From: JAZNOL01 sp045580815
GTDB lineage: Bacteria > Bacillota > Clostridia > RUG12999
Assembly (NCBI GenBank): GCA_045580815.1
Contig: JAZNOL010000095.1
Coordinates: 1 to 64,000 of the forward strand
DNA: 64,000 nucleotides
Direction: 5' to 3'
The notes under the pieces were generated by a model that saw only the letters and a program-made list of their open reading frames with translations, had not been told where the DNA came from and made no database searches. Within the stretch, counting starts at the first letter, position 1, and every line of letters starts with the position of its first letter. Made by a program: the position numbers and the translations under genes. Positions 47,348 to 56,330 of this stretch are shown one piece after another.

Positions 47348-47995
47348 CTAATTTTTAGCCATTTCTGCTCCGAGCAAAAATGCTTTTTGCTGTTCACTCG
47401 GAAATACTGTTTCTCGTCTGAGTTTTTTTTCGTCTGCATCAAATAATGTCCAATTGAATTTTTCATAATTATTCACCTGAAGTGTGTTGCCGCATATCAT
47501 AATCTTTGTCGGTCCCAAAAAACTATTTAACGTGTTTTGATATTTTGACACCACTTCATCATAACCGATTTGCGGATAAATTTCTTCGGATGAATTGCTG
47601 GTCATAATAAAAAGAACAGGAATTTTATGTTTGTTACAATTCATTTGCTCGGTTTTGTATGTAATTGACTGAAAAATTAATCGTTCGTAAAGAGCACGGA
47701 ACCCTGCTGAAGCTTCACCCAAATAATTAGGTGTTCCGACAATCAACCCGTCTGCACCGCGAATATCTTCAAGCACAGCTGTAAGACCGTCTTTACAAAT
47801 GCATTTACCATAATATTCCGGCGTTTTACACCCAAAACAAGATATGCATCCCGTAAATTTGTCCAGTTTATAAATATGAATCACCTTTACCTCTGCCCCC
47901 TCTGATTCTGCACCTTTTGCAGCTTCTTTAATCAATGTGGCAGTATTCCAATCTGTACGTGGACTTGCATTTACAGCTATAATTTTCTTTTTCAT
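47348..47995 (-). CDS. Iron-sulfur flavoprotein, NADPH-dependent FMN reductase family
   Basis: 215 aa. The flavodoxin-like start KIIAVNASPRTDWNTATLI binds the FMN phosphate, and GTPNYLGEASAGFRALYERL is the second flavin loop. The cysteine cluster CISCFGCKTPEYYGKCICKDG is of the kind that holds a 4Fe-4S cluster in Isf-type proteins of anaerobes, which reduce O2, H2O2 or quinone-like compounds. Co-transcribed with the PAS gene (34-base gap). The physiological acceptor is unknown. Confidence 0.85.
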   Translation of the reverse strand: MKKKIIAVNASPRTDWNTATLIKEAAKGAESEGAEVKVIHIYKLDKFTGCISCFGCKTPEYYGKCICKDGLTAVLEDIRGADGLIVGTPNYLGEASAGFRALYERLIFQSITYKTEQMNCNKHKIPVLFIMTSNSSEEIYPQIGYDEVVSKYQNTLNSFLGPTKIMICGNTLQVNNYEKFNWTLFDADEKKLRRETVFPSEQQKAFLLGAEMAKN

Positions 47996-48028
47996 ATTGA
48001 TACCTCATTACTCATTTATAACATTTTT

Positions 48029-48058
48029 ATTATATCATATTTATGGTTGAAATGTCAA
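48029..48058 (-). promoter_or_regulatory. Promoter of the flavoprotein-PAS pair
   Basis: On the minus strand TTGACA (48058-48053), an 18-base spacer and TATAAT (48034-48029) lie 34 bases before the ATG at 47995. The -35 box overlaps the end of the phosphohexomutase-like gene. Confidence 0.6.
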
Positions 48059-48909
48059 TATTCAGGCAAAAAAGAGTTTTCTCTCTGTTTTACAATTTCA
48101 CTCAATTTTTGTTTATTGCTTTTCATGTAATCAAGAATTTTTATAATTCCTCCTATCGCGTCCGGTTTACACCTCTTGTCTGTTAATACGCACATAACCT
48201 GCCTTTCAACCATTATGCAAAGCCTGTCAAATTCCCTTTCACATATTATTTCACCGTTTTCGTCTGCCAAAATCGCCGTTTCCCCTTCAGCTCCAATAAT
48301 AATACCAATATCATATCCGCCATTTTTTACAGTTTTTCCAAATTGCACCAATATGGCTTGGTTATTTTTAGAAATCTTTTCTGTATAAAACGAATATTCG
48401 CAATCCAACTCTGCAAGCAAATTCTTGGTGGTTTCACGCACTGATGTGTTTTTTGCCGAAACAAGAATTTTATATCCAAGCCGTATGTTTTCGCATTCTT
48501 TTACAACCTGTCTTTCATAATGAAATTTATATCCGAGCATGGGCACAATTGTACACGCCGGAAATGTGGCTTCAACCTCCGTTTTTCCTCCGCAGAAATC
48601 CGAATTTTTGCCGTTTTCATCAATAAACGTCATGCAAATATTACTATCCTCGTTTATATAAATATGCACTCCTCCCGACGCACAGTATGTTCTTACGGCA
48701 CACCTTGTTATAAACTGCGGCTGATTTTTAAAATACATACACTGTCTGTTTGAAAACGCTATTGCCGATGCACACAGTGCCGCAGTTGCCGAAGAAAAGT
48801 TGTCATTATCATGACTTAAAACAATTTTTCCGTCTGTCCGGTTTGCAAATTTTTTACATAAATCAAAAATTTTTTCTGCAGGGTTGCTGTAAACATCTTT
48901 TTGCGTCAT
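48055..48909 (-). CDS. Degenerate, probably non-catalytic phosphohexomutase-like protein
   Basis: 284 aa with a GGGAGAG ribosome site. The fold follows domain I of phosphomannomutase/phosphoglucosamine mutase (KIVLSHDNDNFSSATAALCASAI, then FITRCAVRTYCASGGVHIYI) and domain II (YKILVSAKNTSVRETTKNLL, GGYDIGIIIGAEGETAILAD). In active enzymes the first block ends in TASHNP with the phosphoserine and the second reads DGDGDR with the metal ligands; here they are INEDS and GAEGE. Domains III and IV are missing apart from a short DAIGGIIKILDYMK tail. It may be a regulatory or structural relative, like the degenerate mutase domain of some mannose-1-phosphate guanylyltransferases. The frame is intact, so it is not scored as a pseudogene. 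Confidence 0.65.
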   Translation of the reverse strand: MTQKDVYSNPAEKIFDLCKKFANRTDGKIVLSHDNDNFSSATAALCASAIAFSNRQCMYFKNQPQFITRCAVRTYCASGGVHIYINEDSNICMTFIDENGKNSDFCGGKTEVEATFPACTIVPMLGYKFHYERQVVKECENIRLGYKILVSAKNTSVRETTKNLLAELDCEYSFYTEKISKNNQAILVQFGKTVKNGGYDIGIIIGAEGETAILADENGEIICEREFDRLCIMVERQVMCVLTDKRCKPDAIGGIIKILDYMKSNKQKLSEIVKQRENSFLPEY

Positions 48910-48984
48910 GGTTTCTTCTCTCCCATAGATAAATTTGTATAGATATTATTGACTTGAGGCGTTTAAATTTATACATTTATTAGC

Positions 48985-49013
48985 TTGACGTTTTAAATAT
49001 ATAATGTTATAAT
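48985..49013 (+). promoter_or_regulatory. Promoter of the hydratase gene
   Basis: TTGACG (48985-48990), a 17-base spacer and TATAAT (49008-49013) lie 43 bases before the ATG at 49056; an AAAGGAGG ribosome site follows. Confidence 0.7.
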
Positions 49014-49055
49014 ATAAAATGATATAGTTTTTAATAAAACAAAGGAGGCTTTTTT

Positions 49056-51326
49056 ATGATAAAACAACTTAGCAGTCATTACCTTATTAACGGCGCAGAC
49101 CTTGTTGAAAACACCTTCGGATGCGATGAAGTTTTAAAATCAAAATACGGCAAAGACTGTGCAAATGCCGAAAAAGGCACAATGGCTTATTCAATTCTTA
49201 CAGCACACAATACATCGGGAAATGATGAAAAACTCAAAATAAAATTTGATGCAATGGCATCACATGACATTACATATGTCGGCATCATTCAGACAGCACG
49301 TGCAAGTGGGCTTGAAAAGTTCCCTATTCCCTACGTTCTGACAAACTGCCATAACAGCCTTTGTGCTGTTGGCGGCACAATCAATGAGGATGACCATATG
49401 TTCGGTCTTTCTGCCGCTAAAAAATACGGTGGAATCTATGTTCCTGCACATCAGGCAGTTATTCACCAATATATGCGTGAACAGTTTGCATCCTGCGGAA
49501 AAATGATTCTCGGTTCTGACAGCCACACACGTTACGGTGCAATCGGAACAATGGCAATAGGCGAAGGCGGTCCTGCGCTTGTAAAACAGCTTCTTGAAAA
49601 AACCTACGATATAGACTATCCCGAAGTTGTTGCAATTTATTTAACCGGTAAACCGGCTCCCGGCGTTGGTCCTCAGGACGTTGCACTTGCAATTATCGGC
49701 AACGTATTCAAAAACGGTTTTGTTAAAAATAAGGTTATGGAATTTGTTGGTCCCGGCATTGAAAACCTCAGCATGGAATTCCGTATTGGCATTGACGTTA
49801 TGACAACAGAGACAACCTGTCTGTCATCTATCTGGGCAACAGACGATAAAACTGAAAAATATCTTGAAATTCATGGCAGAAAAGACGGATACAAAAAACT
49901 CTCTCCTGCTGATGTTGCACTTTATGACAGTGTGCTGACAGTTGACCTGTCAACAATCCGTCCCATGATTGCAATGCCCTTCCACCCCAGCAACACTTAT
50001 ACTATTGAAGAGCTTAACAATAACACAGCAGATATTCTTCATGCTGTTGAAGAGTCTGCAAAACAGCAGCTTGACGCACCGAACATTGATTTTAAACTTA
50101 CAGACAAAATTAAAAACGGACGTCTCATGATTGACCAGGGTGTTATTGCCGGTTGTGCAGGCGGCACTTTTGAAAACCTTTGTGCGGCAGCTGATATTCT
50201 GGGTGGAAAAAGCATAGGCAATGACGAGTTTGCACTCAGCGCATACCCCTCAAGCCAACCTGTTTATATGCAGCTCATTAAAAACGGATGTGCGGCGGCA
50301 CTTATGGCATCCGGCACAACACTTCGTACAGCATTCTGCGGTCCCTGCTTCGGTGCAGGCGACGTTCCGGCAAACGGTGCACTCAGCATACGTCACTCCA
50401 CAAGAAACTTCCCCAACCGCGAGGGCTCAAAACCCGGTCAGGGTCAGATTTCTTCTGTTGCTCTTATGGACGCACGTTCAATTGCGGCAACAGCGGCAAA
50501 TGGCGGTGTGCTTACTCCGGCAACCGACCTTGATGTTAACTATAAAGATTATGGCTATGAATTTGATGATACAATTTATAAAAACCGTATTTATTCCGGT
50601 TTTGGCAAAGCTGACGAATCACTTTCGCTGAAATTCGGTCCCAACATTGCTGACTGGCCGGAAATGTCCGAGCTCACTGACGATGTTATTTTGAAAGTTG
50701 TATCTGAAATTCATGACCCCGTTACAACAACAGACGAGCTTATCCCCTCCGGTGAAACTTCGTCATACCGTTCAAATCCGCTTAAGCTTGCTGAGTTTGC
50801 ACTTTCAAGAAAAGACCCGCAATATGTTGCACGTGCAAAAGAAGTTCAGTCGTTTGAAACTGCACGCAGAAACGGTGAAACCGTAACCGGTCTTGATGAT
50901 ATTTACTCTGCAATTTCAGGTAATTTCTCCGGATTTTCCGCAAAAAACACATCAATCGGCAGCACAATTTTTGCTAAAAAGCCCGGTGACGGCTCTGCCC
51001 GTGAACAGGCTGCATCCTGCCAGAAAGTTCTTGGCGGTTTTGCTAACATTGCAAATGAATACGCAACAAAACGTTACAGAAGCAACCTTATAAACTGGGG
51101 TATGCTCCCATTTCTTATTGATGAGGGCGAGCTTCCGTTTGCTCTTGGTGATTTCATCTATATTCCCGGCATAAAAAATGCGATTGAAAACGCCGCAACA
51201 GAGGTTGATGCTTACGTTGTAACAAGCGGTATGAAAAAATTCACATTAAAACTTTCGCCCATGACAGATGACGAGCGAAAAATCATTCTTGCAGGCTGTC
51301 TGATTAATTTTTACAGAAAAAATTAA
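49056..51326 (+). CDS. Aconitase-family hydratase (YbhJ-like)
   Basis: 756 aa, the length of the YbhJ group. The 4Fe-4S ligands are Cys255 ([13 protein letters not shown]), Cys428 and Cys431 ([11 protein letters not shown]). Further aconitase landmarks are [51 protein letters not shown] and, near the C-terminus, [15 protein letters not shown]. It stands alone under its own promoter, with no citrate synthase, isocitrate dehydrogenase or leuCD partner nearby. E. coli YbhJ has no established substrate, so citrate/isocitrate activity should not be assumed; another 2-hydroxyacid dehydration is possible. The gene body is well conserved and looks highly expressed, with a strong ribosome site. Confidence 0.85.
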   Translation: MIKQLSSHYLINGADLVENTFGCDEVLKSKYGKDCANAEKGTMAYSILTAHNTSGNDEKLKIKFDAMASHDITYVGIIQTARASGLEKFPIPYVLTNCHNSLCAVGGTINEDDHMFGLSAAKKYGGIYVPAHQAVIHQYMREQFASCGKMILGSDSHTRYGAIGTMAIGEGGPALVKQLLEKTYDIDYPEVVAIYLTGKPAPGVGPQDVALAIIGNVFKNGFVKNKVMEFVGPGIENLSMEFRIGIDVMTTETTCLSSIWATDDKTEKYLEIHGRKDGYKKLSPADVALYDSVLTVDLSTIRPMIAMPFHPSNTYTIEELNNNTADILHAVEESAKQQLDAPNIDFKLTDKIKNGRLMIDQGVIAGCAGGTFENLCAAADILGGKSIGNDEFALSAYPSSQPVYMQLIKNGCAAALMASGTTLRTAFCGPCFGAGDVPANGALSIRHSTRNFPNREGSKPGQGQISSVALMDARSIAATAANGGVLTPATDLDVNYKDYGYEFDDTIYKNRIYSGFGKADESLSLKFGPNIADWPEMSELTDDVILKVVSEIHDPVTTTDELIPSGETSSYRSNPLKLAEFALSRKDPQYVARAKEVQSFETARRNGETVTGLDDIYSAISGNFSGFSAKNTSIGSTIFAKKPGDGSAREQAASCQKVLGGFANIANEYATKRYRSNLINWGMLPFLIDEGELPFALGDFIYIPGIKNAIENAATEVDAYVVTSGMKKFTLKLSPMTDDERKIILAGCLINFYRKN

Positions 51327-51354
51327 AAAAATTTGAAATTTTTTCAAAAAACAC

Positions 51355-51383
51355 TTGCATTATACAAAATTTTGTGTTATAAT
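51355..51383 (+). promoter_or_regulatory. Strong promoter of secG
   Basis: TTGCAT (51355-51360), a 17-base spacer and TATAAT (51378-51383) precede secG by 80 bases. The leader contains small stems such as GTGCGC..GCGCC near 51396-51412. Confidence 0.7.
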
Positions 51384-51462
51384 AAGAAATTGAGAGTGCG
51401 CATATTCTGCGCCAAACGAAAAAGAAAACGCAGGCTGTCACGTCTGCTTACGGAGGTTTATT

Positions 51463-51876
51463 ATGGAAACAGCTAAATTAATAGTAGGTATAGTTCATAT
51501 TGTACTTTCTGTTATTATTATTGCACTCATTCTTTTACAGTCAGGTAAACAGGCAGGTCTTCCCGGTGCGGTAGGCGGTGCTGCTGATTCATTCTTCGGC
51601 AAGAACAAAAGCAGAACAATGGACGCAATGCTCGCTCGTCTTACAAAGATTTGCGCTGTAGGTTTTCTTATCACTTCTTTATTCCTTGCTTACGGTGATG
51701 CTGTTGTTAACAAAAGCACCAACGCAGGGGCAGATGCTAACGCAACAAACATCGAGCTTGTTGATGATGTAACAGAATCCATTGACCCCGAGGTCGTTGT
51801 TGATGAAAACGCATCCGCTGAAGCAGAAAACCCCGAAGAAGCACCCGCAGATGAAAATGCAGGTGCCGCTGAATAA
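51463..51876 (+). CDS. secG: Preprotein translocase subunit SecG
   Basis: 137 aa. Two membrane helices (about 4-24 and 56-76) frame the conserved cytoplasmic loop LLQSGKQAGLPGAVGGAADSFFGKNK, diagnostic for SecG, the small accessory subunit of the SecYEG channel. After the second helix comes an unusual acidic tail of about 55 residues rich in Ala, Glu and Asp, absent from typical 75-80-aa SecG. The tail would be extracellular or cytoplasmic depending on topology; its role is unknown. A monocistronic unit with promoter and terminator. It serves export of the many secreted proteins here in common with all others. Confidence 0.93.
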   Translation: METAKLIVGIVHIVLSVIIIALILLQSGKQAGLPGAVGGAADSFFGKNKSRTMDAMLARLTKICAVGFLITSLFLAYGDAVVNKSTNAGADANATNIELVDDVTESIDPEVVVDENASAEAENPEEAPADENAGAAE

Positions 51877-51886
51877 TTGATTTTTA

Positions 51887-51916
51887 AAAACATCGGCTTT
51901 TGCCGATGTTTTTTTT
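51887..51916 (+). terminator. Terminator of secG
   Basis: AAAACATCGGC pairs with GCCGATGTTTT, followed by a run of T. Confidence 0.9.
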
Positions 51917-51934
51917 AAAAATAATATGATAAAC

Positions 51935-51963
51935 TTGATTTGATGGCAATTTTGCCTTTAAAT
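51935..51963 (+). promoter_or_regulatory. Candidate promoter of the nucleobase permease gene
   Basis: TTGATT (51935-51940), a 17-base spacer and TTAAAT lie 29 bases before the ATG at 51993. No PyrR-type attenuator or purine riboswitch fits in the short leader. Confidence 0.4.
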
Positions 51964-51992
51964 AAAAAAATTTACATAGGAGTTGTTTTATC

Positions 51993-53498
51993 ATGAGCAA
52001 AAACACAGACGCAATTTATGACGCAAAAACCCTTGGCGGCGGCAAAATGCTTGTTCTCGGATTTCAGCACATGTTCGCTATGTTTGGCGCAACAGTACTC
52101 GTCCCGCTTTTAACAGGTCTTGACATCGCCACAACCCTTCTTATGGCAGGTCTTGGTACACTTTTGTTCCATCTTCTTGCCAAAGGTCAGGTTCCCGCAT
52201 TTTTAGGTTCATCCTTTGCTTTTCTCGGCGGATATGGTGCAGTTGCACCCATTGCCGGCAGTAACGGTATGACACAAGCACAGCTTCTCCCCTATGCTTG
52301 TCTCGGTGTTGCTTGTGCAGGTCTTGTTTACCTTGTTCTTGCAGCTCTTATTAAAGCAGTGGGCATCAAAAAAGTTATGAAATTTTTCCCGCCTGTTGTA
52401 ACAGGTCCTATTATAATCGCAATTGGTCTTGGTCTTGCAGGCAGTGCAGTAAACAACTGTACAACAAACTGGCTCATCGCATTTATTGCTCTTGCAATTG
52501 TTATTATTTTCAACATCTGGGGCAAAGGCATGGCTAAAATTATTCCGATTCTTTTAGGTGTTCTCGGTTCCTGTGCAATCGCAGCAATTATAGCACTTAT
52601 TTTCGGTTCACCGGATGCAGGTTATGTAAACTATACAATTGACGGTGTTGCTTCAAAACAGTGGATGTTAGCATCTGAATTTGATGCGTTTATAGCAAAC
52701 CTTGCTCCGGGTGCAGAACAGGTTTATACACAAACTTTTATTTCCATCAATAACATGGAAAGCCTGCAGCTTTTCTCAGTAGATGCACTCAACCAGCTTA
52801 AAACTGCAGCATGGTTTGGACTTCCTGTGAAATGGGAAGGAACTGTTTTTGGCGGTATTGACTGGTCAAACACATCACTTATAATCAGCTCAATCATTGC
52901 AATTGTTCCGATTTCACTTGCAACAATGATGGAACACATTGGCGATATTTCCGCTATCTCTTCAACAGTTGGCAAAAACTTTATCGGCAAACCCGGTCTT
53001 CACAGAACACTCACCGGCGATGGTCTTGCAACAGCACTGTCTGCACTTTTTGGCGGACCTGCTAACACAACATACGGCGAAAACACAGGCGTGCTTGCAC
53101 TTTCAAAAGTGTATGACCCCAAAGTTGTGAGAATTGCCGCTTACCTTGCAGTTATTCTTTCGTTCTCACCTAAATTTGCCGCTCTTGTTAACCTTATTCC
53201 CACAGCGGTAATCGGTGGTATTTCATTTATTCTTTACGGTATGATTTCTGCAATCGGTGTAAGAAACGTTGTTGAAAACAAGGTTGACTTCACAAAGAGC
53301 CGTAACCTTATTATTGCAGCAGTTATTCTTGTTTGTGCACTTGGTCTTGGCAGTGCGGCAACATTCTCAATCGGTGCTGTTACAATTTCACTTTCAGCTC
53401 TTGCTGTTGCTTCAATTGCAGGTATTGTTCTTAATGCAATTCTTCCCGGAAAAGACTTTGATTTTAAAGAAACCGTTGAAGAATCAACTAATGCGTAA
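51993..53498 (+). CDS. NCS2-family uracil/xanthine permease
   Basis: 501 aa with about 14 hydrophobic segments. The family marks are GFQHMFAMFGATVLVPLLTGL at the start (UraA-like), FLGSSFAFLGGYGAV in helix 3, FFPPVVTGPIIIAIGLGLAG, the substrate-binding region MMEHIGDISAIS and TGDGLATALSALFGGPANTTYGENTGVLALSKV. The EHIGD glutamate and the GENTG region are typical for uracil permeases, so uracil is the likely substrate. About 60 residues longer than average because of an insertion near 205-290. A T-rich terminator follows. Confidence 0.9.
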   Translation: MSKNTDAIYDAKTLGGGKMLVLGFQHMFAMFGATVLVPLLTGLDIATTLLMAGLGTLLFHLLAKGQVPAFLGSSFAFLGGYGAVAPIAGSNGMTQAQLLPYACLGVACAGLVYLVLAALIKAVGIKKVMKFFPPVVTGPIIIAIGLGLAGSAVNNCTTNWLIAFIALAIVIIFNIWGKGMAKIIPILLGVLGSCAIAAIIALIFGSPDAGYVNYTIDGVASKQWMLASEFDAFIANLAPGAEQVYTQTFISINNMESLQLFSVDALNQLKTAAWFGLPVKWEGTVFGGIDWSNTSLIISSIIAIVPISLATMMEHIGDISAISSTVGKNFIGKPGLHRTLTGDGLATALSALFGGPANTTYGENTGVLALSKVYDPKVVRIAAYLAVILSFSPKFAALVNLIPTAVIGGISFILYGMISAIGVRNVVENKVDFTKSRNLIIAAVILVCALGLGSAATFSIGAVTISLSALAVASIAGIVLNAILPGKDFDFKETVEESTNA

Positions 53499-53517
53499 GC
53501 TTTAAATGTTAAAAACT

Positions 53518-53553
53518 AAGGCTGTGACAAAATCACTTGTCACAGCCTTTTTT
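53518..53553 (+). terminator. Terminator of the nucleobase permease gene
   Basis: AAGGCTGTGACAA pairs with TTGTCACAGCCTT, followed by TTTT. It can also serve the converging ArsR gene that ends at 53567. Confidence 0.9.
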
Positions 53554-53566
53554 ATTTGAATTTTAA

Positions 53567-53884
53567 TTAAAGCAAAACAACGTCTATTGCTCTTTTTTCT
53601 AAAACGGTCTCTTTTTCAGCCGGAATAAATTCTTCTATATATGCACCTGCCTGCAAAGCACCGTCATAGCTTATAGAATAATACGTCTGTTTTCCGCTTT
53701 TGCGACACTTAACAATACCACATTCACAAAGAATTTTCATGTGATGAGAAAGAGTTGACTGACCTATAGAAACATTTTTTAGTATGTCTGTTGCACAGAT
53801 TTCTTTTTCTTTTATAAGCATTAAAATTTCAAGCCTGTTTTCGTCGCCAAGTGCTTTAAACAGTTTTGCAGCTTCTGTGTTCAT
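53567..53884 (-). CDS. ArsR-family winged-helix repressor
   Basis: 105 aa. LFKALGDENRLEILMLIKEKEICATDILKNVSIGQSTLSHHMKIL is the classic ArsR DNA-binding fold, followed by a beta-wing (KCRKSGKQTYYSIS). No CxC metal site is present in the recognition region (only one Cys at ICATDI and two at CECGIVKC), so a metal sensor role is uncertain. It has an AAAGGAG ribosome site and is divergent from the MATE exporter gene, which it probably controls along with itself. Confidence 0.9.
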   Translation of the reverse strand: MNTEAAKLFKALGDENRLEILMLIKEKEICATDILKNVSIGQSTLSHHMKILCECGIVKCRKSGKQTYYSISYDGALQAGAYIEEFIPAEKETVLEKRAIDVVLL

Positions 53885-53925
53885 TTAGTCAAATCTCCTT
53901 TCTTCCAAAATAAGTCACAAATAAT

Positions 53926-53954
53926 ATTATAGCACTTTTAAACTGATTTGTCAA
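53926..53954 (-). promoter_or_regulatory. Promoter of the ArsR gene
   Basis: On the minus strand TTGACA (53954-53949), a 17-base spacer and TATAAT (53931-53926), a consensus-like promoter 42 bases before the ATG. Confidence 0.75.
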
Positions 53955-53989
53955 GAAATTATTTTAAAGCACGTTTACACATTGTTTTA

Positions 53990-54018
53990 TTGACTTTTAT
54001 TTATCATTGTGATAAAAT
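53990..54018 (+). promoter_or_regulatory. Promoter of the MATE exporter gene
   Basis: TTGACT (53990-53995), a 17-base spacer and TAAAAT (54013-54018) lie 32 bases before the ATG. With the divergent promoter at 53926-53954, the 36 bases between the two -35 boxes are the likely operator region. Confidence 0.65.
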
Positions 54019-54049
54019 AATAGTAACAATATAATCGGGAGATGTAATC

Positions 54050-55426
54050 ATGGCAGATATGAAAGTTTGCCCGAAAAACGATTTTTCAAAAGGTCCTGTC
54101 TGGAAATGTATCGTTGCACAGGCAGTACCTCTTACAATAGCACAAATTGTCCAGCTTCTTTATAATGTGGTAGACAGAATTTATATAGGTCATATGGAAA
54201 CCGGAAACAGCCTTGCATTAACAGGAATCGGGCTGACATTTCCGGTTACAACTCTTATTATGGCGTTTACGGCATTATTCGGCATAGGCGGTGTTCCGCT
54301 TTTTGCCATAGAACGCGGTGCAAAAAACGAAGAAAAAGCCTCAAAAATTCTGGGCAATTCCTTTTCGCTTCTACTTCTTTGTGCCGCCATTTTGACCATT
54401 ATAGGATACATTTTTTCAAAACCTATACTGTTTGCTTTCGGGGCAAGTGAAGAATCGTTTGTTTATGCAAACGAATATTTGAGAATTTATCTTGCCGGCA
54501 CAGTATTTTCAATGCTCGCAATCGGTCTAAACGGATATATAAATGCTCAGGGATTTCCAAAAACAGGCATGCTTTCGGTGGTTATCGGAGCAGTAACAAA
54601 TATTATTCTTGACCCGATATTTATTTTCGGGCTTAGTATGGGAGTTTCGGGTGCGGCACTGGCAACCGTAATCAGCCAGATAATTTCTGCCGCTTGGGTT
54701 TTAAGCTTTTTATTTAGCAAAAAAGCACTCATTCCTCTTAAAGCAAAATGCATGAAAATAAATTCCGGTATAACTAAAAGCATTTTCAAACTCGGCACTG
54801 CAAATTTTGTAATGCAGGGCACAAATTTTCTTGTTCAGGTTGCCTGCAACTCTACTTTACAGTCTTTTGGCGGAGACACCTATGTTGGCATCATGACCGT
54901 GCTAAACTCAATACGCGAAATGCTGATGCTTCCGGTAAGCGGAATTATAAACGGTGCACAACCGGTTATCAGTTTTAATTATGGTGCAAAAAAATACGAC
55001 CGTGTTAAATCGGGAATCCGTTTCAACACGGCTGTCGGTTCAGTATACACACTTGCAGCATGGCTTTTGATTGTGATGTTTCCAAAATTCTGGCTTGGCA
55101 TTTTTTCTGACGATTTGCAGATGATACACGCAGGTGTACATATGCTCGAAATATATTTTTTTGGTTTTGTTTTCATGGCGTTTCAGTTTGCCGGGCAGTC
55201 CACATTTCAGGCACTTGGCGACGCAAAACACGCAATTTTCTTTTCACTTTTGCGAAAAGCAATTATTGTTGTGCCGCTCACTCTCATTTTACCGCAAGTC
55301 GGCTTTGGAGTTGCAGGAGTGTTTCTGGCAGAGCCCATATCAAACCTCATAGGAGGATTATCCTGCTATCTTACCATGCGGTTTACGGTGTATAAAAATC
55401 TTAAAAATGCCGTTTCCGATTTATAA
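54050..55426 (+). CDS. MATE-family multidrug efflux transporter
   Basis: 458 aa with 12 hydrophobic segments in two similar halves. Family features are AQAVPLTIAQIVQLLYNVVDRIYIGH, FGASEESFVYANEYLRIYL, NGYINAQGFPKTGMLSVVIGAVTNIILDPIFIFG, and in the second half INGAQPVISFNYGAKKYDRV and QSTFQALGDAKHAIFFSLLRK. It exports cationic drugs or metabolites using Na+ or H+ gradients. The adjacent divergent ArsR gene suggests ligand- or metal-responsive expression. The terminus converges on the AraC gene. Confidence 0.92.
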   Translation: MADMKVCPKNDFSKGPVWKCIVAQAVPLTIAQIVQLLYNVVDRIYIGHMETGNSLALTGIGLTFPVTTLIMAFTALFGIGGVPLFAIERGAKNEEKASKILGNSFSLLLLCAAILTIIGYIFSKPILFAFGASEESFVYANEYLRIYLAGTVFSMLAIGLNGYINAQGFPKTGMLSVVIGAVTNIILDPIFIFGLSMGVSGAALATVISQIISAAWVLSFLFSKKALIPLKAKCMKINSGITKSIFKLGTANFVMQGTNFLVQVACNSTLQSFGGDTYVGIMTVLNSIREMLMLPVSGIINGAQPVISFNYGAKKYDRVKSGIRFNTAVGSVYTLAAWLLIVMFPKFWLGIFSDDLQMIHAGVHMLEIYFFGFVFMAFQFAGQSTFQALGDAKHAIFFSLLRKAIIVVPLTLILPQVGFGVAGVFLAEPISNLIGGLSCYLTMRFTVYKNLKNAVSDL

Positions 55427-55435
55427 ACAAAACAA

Positions 55436-56218
55436 TTATCTGTTGTTCATATGTGTGTTATAGTATTGGTTGCGAAATTTTGCCGGGCTTAAATTTTCGT
55501 GATACACAAAAAACTTTATAAACAGATTTTCCGACAAAAAACCCAGTTCATACGAAATTTCTTTAACCGACATAGAAGTTGTCAGAAGCAGGTCTTTTGC
55601 AAAGTTTACTTTTTCGGCTGCGATATATTCTTTAAGCCCCATGCTCAGTTTTTTCTTAAACAGTTTACCTATATAATCAGGATTATATCCGAAATAATCT
55701 GCAATCTGCGAAACAGTAACACCGTTTTTCAAATTAATCCGTATATACTCGCAAATTTTGCTCAAAAGTGCGTTATTCTCGGTAGGTTGAGGATTGCATA
55801 TGCGCAAAAACTCCTGCAAAATTACCAATGCAAGTGAATCGGCTTCCTGTTTTTGACAGGAATCGCTGTTTGAAATATGAAGCAGTTTTTTCATAAGGAA
55901 TTTTATGTCGTGATAATCGTTTTTACAGTATAATTTATGAGGAATGTCAATGTCGGTGTAAAAATGAAGCCAGTAAAACGAAACATCGGAAGTGTTTTTC
56001 TGAAATCCCCTGTGAAATTTACCCGGCTGAAGCAGAAAAATGCTGTTTGGCGAAAGCTCATAACAAACACCGTCCTCTTCCAGAAAAACCGTGCCGCCAA
56101 GCACAAAAATCAGTTCATAGCTGTCAATGGTGCGTGCCGGATGAATCCACTTGCCGTCCGAATGGAATTCCCCGATAATTTCATATTGAAAAAATTTGTT
56201 GTTTTGTAATTTTATCAT
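55436..56218 (-). CDS. AraC-family transcriptional regulator with cupin sensor domain
   Basis: 260 aa from the ATG at 56218 (a GTG at 56233 is the alternative; neither has a strong ribosome site). A cupin-type sugar-sensing half (YELIFVLGGTVFLEEDGVCYEL, IFLLQPGKFHRGF) is followed by two AraC helix-turn-helices at the C-terminus (GVTVSQIADYFGYNPDYIGKLFKKKLSMGLKEYI, MSVKEISYELGFLSENLFIKFFVYHENLSPAKFR). It is divergent from the GH127 gene with a shared upstream region, so it probably activates that operon in response to arabinose-type sugar. Confidence 0.9.
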   Translation of the reverse strand: MIKLQNNKFFQYEIIGEFHSDGKWIHPARTIDSYELIFVLGGTVFLEEDGVCYELSPNSIFLLQPGKFHRGFQKNTSDVSFYWLHFYTDIDIPHKLYCKNDYHDIKFLMKKLLHISNSDSCQKQEADSLALVILQEFLRICNPQPTENNALLSKICEYIRINLKNGVTVSQIADYFGYNPDYIGKLFKKKLSMGLKEYIAAEKVNFAKDLLLTTSMSVKEISYELGFLSENLFIKFFVYHENLSPAKFRNQYYNTHMNNR

Positions 56219-56253
56219 GTCGGATTTTCTCACTTTATCTCAAAGTTTAGGTA

Positions 56254-56282
56254 TTGAAAATATCTTTGTTTTTTATTATACT
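56254..56282 (+). promoter_or_regulatory. Promoter of the GH127-amidohydrolase pair
   Basis: TTGAAA (56254-56259), a 17-base spacer and TATACT (56277-56282) lie 48 bases before the ATG at 56331. It begins within 40 bases of the AraC start, so the regulator can bind next to it. Confidence 0.65.
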
Positions 56283-56330
56283 AAATATAAAGCAAAATGT
56301 CAATAACCAAACTTGCAGGGAGGATTTATG

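Noticed and set aside
47314..47466. Longer N-terminus for the PAS protein
   Set aside because: It overlaps the flavoprotein gene and lacks a ribosome site; ATG at 47313 has a strong one.
53567..53884. Metal-sensing ArsR
   Set aside because: The usual CxC pair in the recognition helix is missing, so metal sensing was not assigned.
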